Below are positions 47,530-57,342 of a stretch of DNA of 64,000 nt, piece after piece. Location of the stretch: positions 186,001 through 250,000 of the forward strand of contig JAMPIV010022931.1 in assembly GCA_024509875.1 (NCBI GenBank), written 5' to 3'. The notes beneath the pieces are model-generated. The model did no database searches. It had not been told where the DNA came from and saw only the letters and a list, made by a program, of their open reading frames with translations. The stretch comes from Oreohelix idahoensis (lineage: Eukaryota; Mollusca; Gastropoda; Stylommatophora; Oreohelicidae). Position 1 is the first letter of the stretch. Each line of letters starts with the position of its first letter. Position numbers and translations under genes: made by a program.

Positions 47530-49951
47530 TGTGGTGAAGTGAGATGTTATAAATATTTATAGGGGACTTAGTGTACTGACTGAGATCAGCTGTGAAGGTA
47601 TATATATCTAATAAGAGTAGTGTATTATATATAACCTTGCTTGCTGCCACATATGTATACCTCAGTCAGAATTATTCTGGAATAGTGTGATGACTACGTT
47701 GTATGTCTAGGGTATGTGTATGATGAAGTGTAAGTCATAACAACAACAGACAGATAAACAATTTAATTTATTCCACCACACTTGACAACACTGTGACACT
47801 CACATACATATAACACTCTAAAGGATATCTTAAAGGAGTCACTGATAACTTTTCAAATAACAATATGTATTCATTGCTGTTATGAATGAATATGTGTCCT
47901 GATTCAAATACAAAGGGAACCAGGAATCACAATCAATTTTACTTACAAGTTATATGTACAGAATTTATCAATATGAATATGGTAATGACATATATTATTA
48001 AAAGTATCCTATGTGTGTCAGTTGTGTAGTAGTAATATGAGGTAATACGGGTTTTGTTTTGTTCAAGCTCTGTTGGTATTTGTCATCATGACTTCAATAG
48101 TTTGTCTTTATTGGGACTAGTATTGGAGATGTTCTCAGTTCCTGATATTAAAACAATTTAATTCCCCTCTTAATGTTATTTTTACAAGGTCATTTTAAGC
48201 TGGGGTACATAATTTTGAGCTCAGCTGGCCACATCAGCTTATCTTGTGTGATGGCGGCAGGAAAAGACTCCTCTGCTCGATTTCTCCCCTGGGCTCTGGA
48301 GACACCTCACTGATAGCTAAATGGACCAAGGAGTATGCTGTCCGACTCTGGATTCAGCAAAGCTCTGACCAGGTGCTGCTCAATACCATCAAGACCACGG
48401 TCCCTGAAAACAAGAAGGATGTACCTTCTACTTCATAACTAATTGATATTCTAGTTCTACACTGAGCACAATACATCACAAACATTGAGTTCAGAGCGTT
48501 AGGCCAACTGTCAGCTTCATCTGAAATACTTTATACCAGTATTAACCTCCTTAATGGTTACTACGCCTCTGCAATTCCAGCATTATTTCTGTCTAATCAA
48601 TAATCTAGGTGTCAGTGTACTGTTTGGCCATTCCATGCAGTTTTACTTTCCTCCGACACCTTCTGTTCAGGCTGGAGCATTATAGGCTTTACATCATGTT
48701 TGCTACTGAACTACACATATATACAGGCATAAATTAACAATTCACATTCAATTTTCATTAAAAGATACTGAATGTTTCAAGCTTACCACAATTCATAGAA
48801 TACACACAGATACGTTGATTAGCAATGAATTCTGGCACAAATACTGGCACAAATTCCCATCTGCTTATGTTCCAGGCTTTTATTTAGCAAAAATATGAGC
48901 TGGCTTCAACGCACTGTTGCTTTATCAAGCTTATTTGCACTAGTGGTCTCGAACTAACGCTCCTAAGTGATTATATCAGCGAGTCTGGCCAATGGAGCCA
49001 CGTTTCGACAAGTGTTTGAAAAAATTTTACCTTCCTACGTCTCCCCTAACAACCAAAGATAGTATTTATAGTCCGACTAATCGTGTGTAGCCTTACATAT
49101 CATTCCAGCCAATCAGTTCAAATGTAACTTGTGGCCCATTTCCCGTACAATGGTGGATTTAAAAAAAAATCTACCACTGAGCGATTCTGATTTTGGGTGT
49201 TGTCTGACAGCACCATCATTTTATTTTGGCTATAACTTGTTAATTCCTAGACTATTTGCCTAACGTTGTACATATTCTTTGTCAGCAAACCCTAAGGAAC
49301 CCAAATATATATATATTTAATAGAACTAATATGCTGCGTTCAAAATATGCAATTCCTTCTACCTCCTGTTTCGAAGATGTGCTGTCTGGGTACTGTAATG
49401 TTTTCAAACGTAACCCCATCTAATGTTATCTTTTCTAATAAGAGTTTTTCAGGATTTAAAAACCTAACTCTGGGAAGGGTAGTGAATTTTATCACTGTCG
49501 ATTTGAAATAAAGTTAGTGCATGTGGCCTTACACGCGTGATAGTAGTAATTGTGTATCGCGCGACGCGTGTTTAGTGTTGCACGTGTTCGGCTTTATGCC
49601 TCTCCCTTCTCTCTATCCTTTAGTCCATCTGTCTTTAGTTACGCCGTGTATAAAATGGAATGAATGAAATATTAAAATTAGGTCATTGTTCAGCTTGCGT
49701 ATCTCACTGTTTTTCCAAGAAATACAGCACACGTTTCATTGAAGAAAGCGGGTAATAATACAGTAGGCTTTTACTATCAACGTGAAAGCGTTACAATTTG
49801 CAGACGAAGCATAAAACAAAGGGGATTTCGAGTACTGTCATTGTGACAGCACTGTTCTTTACCATTCTTCTTCCTTTCTTTATTATATGTATTTATTAGG
49901 CTTTATATTTACTTGATAATTTATATATGTGGATTAGAATATTCCACGACA
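47530..49951 (-). repeat. Element B 5' LTR
   Basis: Same length as the 3' LTR, 2,422 bp, and nearly identical. Visible differences are at gaagtgag/gaagcgag, atacggg/atactgg, caagctc/caaactc and ggccaac/gggcaac, plus an A run and a TA run. Confidence 0.96.
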
Positions 49952-49956
49952 GGTGC

Positions 49957-50216
49957 TAACCCGGTCAGCCGGTTTCTAGTCTTTCCCAGTGTCATCTGTC
50001 TTTCCAGAAGTCAATCGGTCTTTTCCCGATCGTCACTGGTTTGACCGGCTTATTGTAGCTTTTGCGCAACAATACGAAGACCGGTTACCCTCAACTAACG
50101 CTGGGATGGGTTTTAAGCATGCATACAAGGCTGCCCTCCATCTCTTTCTTGGCGAGATGTGACCTTAAAATCAGTCAGGTCGGCTAACCCACCGGCAGAT
50201 ACCCAATTCGCCGACC
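49957..50216 (-). other. Probable displaced 5' untranslated region of the LINE
   Basis: Element B inserted between 40370 and 49957, so this sequence was originally next to 40370, 103 bp before the LINE start codon. It is GC-richer than its surroundings and has repeated ccggt/accgg motifs and a 7-bp inverted repeat (ggtcggc 50178-50184; gccgacc 50210-50216). The true LINE 5' end is not proven; no target duplication was found. Confidence 0.45.
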
Positions 50217-50802
50217 AGTCTAAACTGGAAGCACTGGCGTTCGACACATTTAATAATTACATACAGCAAATGTCAACAACAGCAGTATACTCTCGGAAAG
50301 CATTATAAATGAAGTTAAAATAATCAACTAATGTACAGGTGCTTACTTAAATTCAAGTTACATGTTAGAAAAAACTTATATATACACAAATCCGGGCTTG
50401 AGGCCAAAATATTTCGTCACAAACACCTGTTTGTGTGTTCAACCATTTGGCTCTTATAACTAGTAGCAGCATACAATCATAATTCCATTCTCAAAAAGAA
50501 AACTGGCTATAGCTTCAGATGTCGGGTTGAATGATTGCTGTAATTTAACACATTACTAAAACCCATGTAGGAAGGTTTACTCTTACTTTTTTACAAATCC
50601 CAAGAACAAATTTACACTAATTATTAAGTACTAAACCTGCTTATTAAGACTGTCAGGATCTTCCACTCTATAATAGCAGGCAAGCTGACGTTAAGTCTTC
50701 TCACGGCAGGAATTTTAGGACTGAAGCAATGAGAGACAGACCCGAACACTGTATATATACACCACTATTATATATACTGATGCCGAGAAGCTGGAAAAAA
50801 GT
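50217..50802. other. No gene recognised
   Basis: AT-rich sequence between the LINE remnant and the Tc1-like element. Short TATA-type repeats near 50750-50775. Confidence 0.5.
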
Positions 50803-51033
50803 GTGGGAATGGATTTTCCCTGTGTTTGTCATGATGTAGAGAGCGAATGGCTGCTGGAATGGAAAGTGCATGATTCAACCCACGGGTTTGTGTACAGACT
50901 ACATGAAAACAGTAAAAGTTACACGTGCAACACGATTCCCAACAGCTATGACCCTGAAAATGTGTACGCGTTGTGGCAGTATACATGGTATAAAAAGGCC
51001 GTTGAGACAAAACTCCCAGTACATGTGCTTGAA

Positions 51034-52048
51034 ATGCCACGACTATCTGAAAACGACCGCCAACGAGCCATTGGTATGTTGGAGACCGGAATGAGCTCGC
51101 GGGTCATTGCCAGAAGGATGAATTGCCACCACAGCACTATTGTACTTCTCAATGAACGTTACGGAACCATTGGCAGTGTCCGGGATAGACTTCAGAGTAG
51201 CCAATCACGAGTTACTACCCCTGCGCAAGATCGTCATATTGTGCTGAGTCACCTAAGGAATCGTTCTCTCCCGGCAAGTCAAACAGCAAGAGCAATACTG
51301 GGTAGACGTGGGCAAGTCTCTCGAATGACAGTCATACGACGACTCAGAGATACAGGCCTTACTGCAAGACGACCTTATGTTGGGTCAAACATAACTCATA
51401 GACATCGTCAGCAGCGCCTGCAATTGGGCAGAGCAACATGTCAGATGGACTAGATTGAAGTGGAATGCTGTCCTATTCACAGACGAAAGCAGATTCAACA
51501 TATCCTTTGCTGATGGACGTATGCGGATTTGGCGACGGTGTGGAGAGCGCTTTGCAGATTGCTGTGTTCGTCAGCACAACCGATTTGGAGGTGACAGTAT
51601 TCACATTTCGGGAGGATTCAGTTTTCACCATCGCTTGCCTCTTCACATCTGCCATGGAAATGTTAATGCTGTGACATATCGAGATGAGGTTCTGGATGCA
51701 TTGGTTGCTCCTGTGTTTACAAATTATCCAGACTTGCAGCTTCTCCAGCAGGATAACGCACGTGCGCACACCGCTTGCATTACGCAGCAATATCTACAGC
51801 AGCAGAACATTGTGACGATTGATTGGCCTGCCCTATCACGAGACATGTCCCCTATAGAACATCTGTGGGACGAGCTTGGACGCAGAGTCTACAGGCAAGG
51901 TTCTCCAGCTAATCTGCAACAGCTCGAAGCTGCTCTTACACGTGAAAGGGACTTGATTCCCCGGAATTTCCTTCAGAGACTTGTGCGTTCCTTGCGGAGT
52001 CGCTGCCAAGCTTGTTTGCAAGCACACGGTGGACATACCAGATACTGA
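51034..52048 (+). pseudogene. Tc1/mariner-type transposase with one frameshift
   Basis: Two frames, 51034-51453 and 51447-52048, make up one transposase. The likely start is ATG 51034 (MPRLSENDRQRAIGML), the usual start of this family. The paired helix-turn-helix DNA-binding part follows (GMSSRVIARRMNCHHSTI; VSRMTVIRRLRDTGLTARRP). The catalytic part has LFTDESRFN, LLQQDNARAHTA and DMSPIEHLWDELGRRV: the second Asp and the Glu are 34 residues apart, a DD34E signature. A one-base shift near 51440 breaks it between the two parts, so it is probably inactive. No terminal inverted repeats were identified. The first frame stays open for 77 codons upstream of the ATG. Confidence 0.9.
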
Positions 52049-53590
52049 GGAAAGTGTTAATGAATTTTTTTATTGGTTGCATTTGTGGTTTTCTCCCTTG
52101 CCTGCACAGAATGCAATGAATTTCATAACAATCAAATGTACAAATTAATGACCAGCATGGATTCATAGGAAAATGAATAAAGATTCCAAATATGTAAACT
52201 TGTAAACACTTACATTTACATTTCACACTCTGTTCCTGGATTATACAGGTGGTGCGTTTTTAATGTGCTTCAATGTGCTGGGACACCAGCATAGAAGGGC
52301 AGACAACATCTCATAATATCTGACAAGAAAATTCTCCTGGGAATGCAACTTCAAGAAGATTTTGAGTAACATGTTGAAATGGTTACCCCAAATTTCTCAG
52401 GCATCAAAAACAAGGGACACCTGCACGCTTCGAGCGACTTTTCCTGCCGTAAGTCTGGCGTAATAGTGGTCCCTGAAACATGGGAAAGCGAAAGCCGTCT
52501 CCAGTGTCTTTTTACTGCCCGTGTATCTGCATAATATGATGCCATTCCATGGAGCATTGAGACGGGGTTCCAGGGACAAAAAGTGCACTCAAAGAAACAC
52601 CGCGCCGTGGGTGAATGTAATAGAATTTTCACGTGGACAGCGAAGGCGGATAAACTTCCCTGGTCTCAAAGAAACTAAACGGAGAGTTGGAAACGCTTCA
52701 AAGATTACTCTGACCAACTTAACAGACAAGGGGAGTGAACCTGTCCTAGTAAGAGTGACAGCAAGTACTCACCCTTTCATCTACATAAAAGAAATTAGAG
52801 AAAAGAAATGCAAGTGGTAATAACAGTCAAGAAGTAATGAGGGGTGGGGGTGTTGCACCACCCCGTGTCCAACAATTTTAACCCAACTTCGTCACACTGA
52901 TTCATACGAAAGCAGTTCACTCTATAATTAAATCGACTAGTAATTTCTAAATACATATAACAAGTTTCATAATCAATTATTGTTTAGCACGAGTAAATAA
53001 ATAAGTGATGTGTATGAATTTACACTACATAGTTTTTCCTCATCGACAACTGGTGAGAGTGGTTTCTCGTCTCATCTCATCTCATAATCGGAACCTCTTC
53101 TACTCCGTGAAACGAGGTGTAGAGGGGACCCAAAGGGCACAAGGCCCCTGGGCAAAACATGTAATCAAAGTAACTGGCAAACAGGTGATTAGCACATTGT
53201 GCGGTTTCTCGTGATGGTGATAATTATTGTTTGCTATGGCCTGGTTAAAATAACTTTAATGGCTATATGCTGAAACTGGTTTGCTGACTGCTCCGTCAAT
53301 TATCGACTTCTGTGCTGAGGGCACGTCCCAAACGTAGTTGCAGTGGTAACCGCTTCTAGCGATACGGCAAGGATCTTCATAGCTGGTTACAAACAGGCAT
53401 CTAGCGAAGATCACAAGCTCTTGATCCATATACTGATATCAAGCTGGTAGTACACACTGTTACCTATAACTTGCACCACAAACTGGTATCTCCAACTTGT
53501 ATAACAAACTTTAGAAGAAACGAATGTGTCTGCTATGTATTGGTTTCCTGACACTAGTCAGGCGCTTTCCCGCTGTTAATTCTACAGAAC
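52049..53590. other. No gene recognised
   Basis: Includes the Tc1-like 3' flank; a gtacaggtggtgcgttttt-like stretch near 52243-52262 could be one end of that element, without a partner on the left. The rest shows short frames only. Confidence 0.45.
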
Positions 53591-54296
53591 CTTTTCCTTT
53601 TTTCTCAGTAATTTTACCTTCCCTGATCATAAAACATAAACCAGTGGATTGGATGAAAAATCCGTGTTATTCTCAGATAATTTGATTAAACAATGTGACT
53701 GGAAGTGGAAACGTCTTTTTCATGGTTTACGCATATTTAAATATAGATGTAAACGTATTAAAATGTTCATATAATAAATATGTACACAATGTTGTCATCA
53801 TCATCCACTTCCTGCTCCACCTGGAGCCTGGGGCTATCTTTGCTTTTGGTTCCCTGTGAGAGAACCGGTAATTTACTGACGTCTGGCAAAGGAAGATTTC
53901 CGCATAACGTTGGGCCACGGGTTATGATTCCGTCTTACGTTAAGGTATTAGTGTTATTTCTGTGACAGCGCCATTTTCGTCATTTTCTCCTTCGTGCTGC
54001 TTGATTTTCCTCAGCGCATTCTTCTTCGTGATCTCAAAATAGAACATTAGTGATGTCTGTTGACGTAACAACAGCCAATCAGAGATATGCTAAACGCCCG
54101 GATGTTAAACGCGCAAACCTTAGAATTTCCATCTACTCTGTCATTTCGATTGCAGTACGCCAGGAGAGAAGTCGCCGAAACATAGTTGGTCAAGTTGCCA
54201 TTGACATGTGAGTTAATTTAGATAGAATATTATTCGTTAACATTTTGAAGTCCTGATAGTGTTAGAGAGAATATAGGACTATAAGTACACTATTAA
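53591..54296. repeat. Direct repeat X, left copy (flank of element C)
   Basis: A 706-bp sequence whose first 345 bases recur at 63656-64000 just after element C, as far as I can see without difference. It holds a CCAAT-type sequence (cagccaatcagag near 54069) and a possible splice donor near 54207, so it could be part of a host promoter region, but no gene is shown. Confidence 0.85.
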
Positions 54297-55389
54297 TGTT
54301 GACTCCATTTTATCGTTGAGTTCAGTGAAGAGGTAAATTGAAACGCGAATGGTTAAAACGGAATGAATGTCAACAATGTTCTTCAAACGAAAATTCCAAC
54401 AAGTATCGTTGAATTGGGTGAACTGGGCAAGTATTGGCAGCACACAAGTCGGTGATTACAGTACATATATTTTATTGACGTGACACCAACGAAGTGGAAC
54501 AAGACAATCATAGTTACAGATGCGAAGATCATACGTCAAAATGTTAATATCACTGTTAATAGTTGTTGTAGATTCTCTAACAGTTAAGTTCTCTTATATT
54601 CCAGTGACTAAGGATCACTTCCATTACCATATAACAGACATGGTATTAACGTCCGTTGACCTTCTCCCAAGGACGTTTATTAAGGCAAACGGATTCATTC
54701 TCACGGAGCAATAATTTATATCATACTTGTAAGCATCCCAGACTTTCTTCATAAAATTCTTAGATAGCATATCCAATCCAAACAAAGGCAGATATAACAA
54801 TACAACCAGGTTAGTGTTTCATCTTGGCTAACCTCTCGGTATCCATACCACGACTTTGGCATAGGTAAAACGGCATATTAAACATGTGAAGCATATATAT
54901 ATATTCATTAACTTGATTCCACATATGGATTCTCCCTCTACGAAAAGATTCCAAAGGCTATCGACTCCGTGTGTCCAATTCTAGGAATGTCATCTCCGAT
55001 GAATTCCCGCTAGACCATTAATAGGAGCGGCCTGATACTTTAATTTACATAATTAAACTTGCCATAAGAAATGGGGCGACACTTACTTCATACATCCACT
55101 ATTGGCTTCGCCATGAAGACCAATAGATACGAATACAACTGATGGCTTCTTCAAATTTGCCAGGAATCAAAGAATAACACTGCGGACATAAAATGTCGTC
55201 CGAGCTGCCCCTATCATGACGTCACAATCTACTCAACTAGGTTACACGTGCGTCCAAAGCAACTCACACAGCATTGTGCACGTCAGTGCGTGAATCAATC
55301 GAACGCACAAATAATATAACTATATAAAACTGGTGCGTACATTTGGCAGGACCGAAGACTACCCCCGTAGGTAATAAATGTACGTAACA
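54297..55389 (-). repeat. Element C 3' LTR
   Basis: In element orientation starts TGTTACGTACATTTATTACC and ends GGAGTCAACA; 1,093 bp. Confidence 0.95.
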
Positions 55390-55410
55390 GCTCCCTTATT
55401 ACCTCCCCTT
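55390..55410 (-). other. Element C polypurine tract
   Basis: On the minus strand ggggaggtaataagggagc lies immediately before the 3' LTR. Confidence 0.8.
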
Positions 55411-56384
55411 AAAAAAATTAATTCTATTAATTTTTTTCGAACTAATTACTCGAGAGAGGTGAGTCAAAACTACAACAAGATTTATGACATGCATAAAATT
55501 ATATCATATTAAGAAAAGAATATTAAATGAAAACAATATAACTAAATGATAGTATGCATTAAAGCACACATCCACCATCGACCTACTTTGGAACGATGTG
55601 GTAATATTCGAAGTAAAAAGAAGTTGAAAATGAAAATGAAATAAACCATAAAAAAAAGATGATAATAAAATTCAACAAAATTGTTTTAAAAGAAATTTGA
55701 AACATATGATTTCAAAAATGAAAATGAACAGCAACACTGATGATGATCAATGATAAAAGAATCAATAAAACAGAAAATTTTAAAATACAACATGCAAAAT
55801 GAAACAAAGCATAATTAAACACTTTAAGAAGCAACGCACTTACTATTTCCTAACATTAGTAAGTTTGAATAGTTATCTAAAAGTGAGATATCATGTAGTG
55901 GGATACGTGAATACACGTATTGCGAAACACTAATAAAGTTAGTAGATGTGTGATTTATAATCAATCAAATTGATTAAATTGAATTATACTAATTAGTAGT
56001 ACTTAATTTATGAACAAATAACTAATTACTAATTTATTCTAAGTGATTTCAATTTCACTCATTGTTAATATTCTTTTAGAACTAGTTAAATCGACAAGAA
56101 TATGTTCTAAATGTACCATGCCTGAAATAAGTTTACGAACACGATATGTAGTGTAATCTGTTCCATAACAATAGTGAATGTCTATTTGTCACTCTTACCA
56201 ATGTTTCCATACTAAAAAAAAAATGTTACTTTAATATCACTGTTCCCGTTCTAACAAAACGTTACTTCACAAGAAATAATGTTATAATCCATACGTAAGT
56301 ATATTCTGAAAGTTTATATATATACGAATACTGCAGAACTACACATAGTCTCCACAGATGTATAATCAGTGACCATGTACAAAG
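55411..56384 (-). other. Element C 3' untranslated region
   Basis: About 1 kb, very AT-rich, between the RNase H stop and the polypurine tract. No coding frame on either strand. Confidence 0.7.
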
Positions 56385-57017
56385 TTATTCATGTTTCTGT
56401 GCGGACGTTTCACCATCTGGAAGTGGTTTAATTTCGACGTGTTCACTAGGGCATCTTGAAAGACAGTCTGCAAACACATTCTGTACTCCAGGAATAGCTC
56501 GTATCTCAAAATGGAACGGTTGAAGCGCAATAGCGTAACGCGCTGACTTTGATGACTTCACGTTCCCTGTGTTCAGTGCTGTAAGAGCTTTCTGGTCGGA
56601 TTCCACCACAAAGTGTGATCCGAGGAGATAACGATCCAGTTTTGTGATTGACCAGACAAGAGCGAGGAGCTCTTTATCTAGAACGGAATACTTCATCTCG
56701 CTCGTCGTAAGCTTTCTGGATACGTACATAATCGGAAATAAGGTGCCTCCGTATTCCTGCATTAAAACTGCCGCGATAGCGTAGGAAGAAGCATCACTGC
56801 GAAGAACAAAGGTGAGATCTTTGTTAGGCAACCTTAAAAAAGGCTTATTTGAAAAAAATTGTTTTATATAATCTAAAGCCGTTTGATGATCCTGCGACCA
56901 CTTTATTACATTAGGTGTGCCTTTCTTCAGTAACGAAGAAAGAGGTGCAGTTATAGTAGACAAATGAGGGATGAATTTAGAATAGAACTGTATTAGTCCT
57001 AAGAGCGACCTCACTTG
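56385..57017 (-). CDS. Element C connection-RNase H part
   Basis: Starts after a frameshift in the T8 run at 57018-57025. Connection domain SLLGLIQFYSKFIPHLS, then RNase H FVLRSDASSYAIAAVLM, YSVLDKELLALVW, VESDQKAL and NVFADCLSRCP with the four catalytic acids. A short acidic/basic tail follows to the stop. Confidence 0.9.
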   Translation of the reverse strand, partial: QVRSLLGLIQFYSKFIPHLSTITAPLSSLLKKGTPNVIKWSQDHQTALDYIKQFFSNKPFLRLPNKDLTFVLRSDASSYAIAAVLMQEYGGTLFPIMYVSRKLTTSEMKYSVLDKELLALVWSITKLDRYLLGSHFVVESDQKALTALNTGNVKSSKSARYAIALQPFHFEIRAIPGVQNVFADCLSRCPSEHVEIKPLPDGETSAQKHE

Positions 57018-57342
57018 TTTTTTTTGTCTTAGGTGCTGAGATGTTTAAAATTTTAGAGACGTTACTGTCTTCTGTATACATTAAACCGCGACCTATACGG
57101 TGACCAAGAAATGAGATGTCATGAAAACCGACAAAAGCCTTTGAAGGTTTCGCTGTTAAGTTATAATCCCGTAAGGTAGAAAGTAAAGATTTTAAACCCT
57201 GAATATGTTCATCCCAAGAGTCACTGAAAAGACAGATGTCATCTATATAAGTAATGACATCGGGACGATGAGACAATATGCGGCGCATCATGCGTACAAA
57301 GGTAGCTGGCGCATTCATTAGACCGAATGGCATAAAATCCAT
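56977..57342 (-). CDS. Element C reverse transcriptase, C-terminal half
   Basis: Frame between two shifts. MPFGLMNAPATFVRMM, then the active site ITYIDDICLFS (about 57236-57268), then LTAKPSKAFVGF and FLGHRIGRG. It ends in an altered tail after PKTKK because of the T8 run. Confidence 0.9.
   Translation of the reverse strand: MDFMPFGLMNAPATFVRMMRRILSHRPDVITYIDDICLFSDSWDEHIQGLKSLLSTLRDYNLTAKPSKAFVGFHDISFLGHRIGRGLMYTEDSNVSKILNISAPKTKKTSEVALRTNTVLF

Larger units (their letters stand above)
40371..49951 (-). mobile_element. LTR retrotransposon B (Gmr1-like gene order), target duplication GGTGC
   Basis: A 9,581-bp element with two 2,422-bp LTRs (40371-42792 and 47530-49951), ends TG...CA, and an exact 5-bp duplication GGTGC at 40366-40370 and 49952-49956. 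LTRs differ by about five substitutions plus two run-length changes that I saw, so it is young. From the right: leader, Gag, protease, integrase, reverse transcriptase, RNase H, polypurine tract. No envelope gene. It interrupts the 5' region of the LINE at 37091-40267. Confidence 0.97.

Noticed and set aside
54060..54215. CCAAT-type sequence and possible splice donor in repeat X as a host gene promoter and first exon
   Set aside because: No following exon or coding frame is visible; both motifs occur often by chance.
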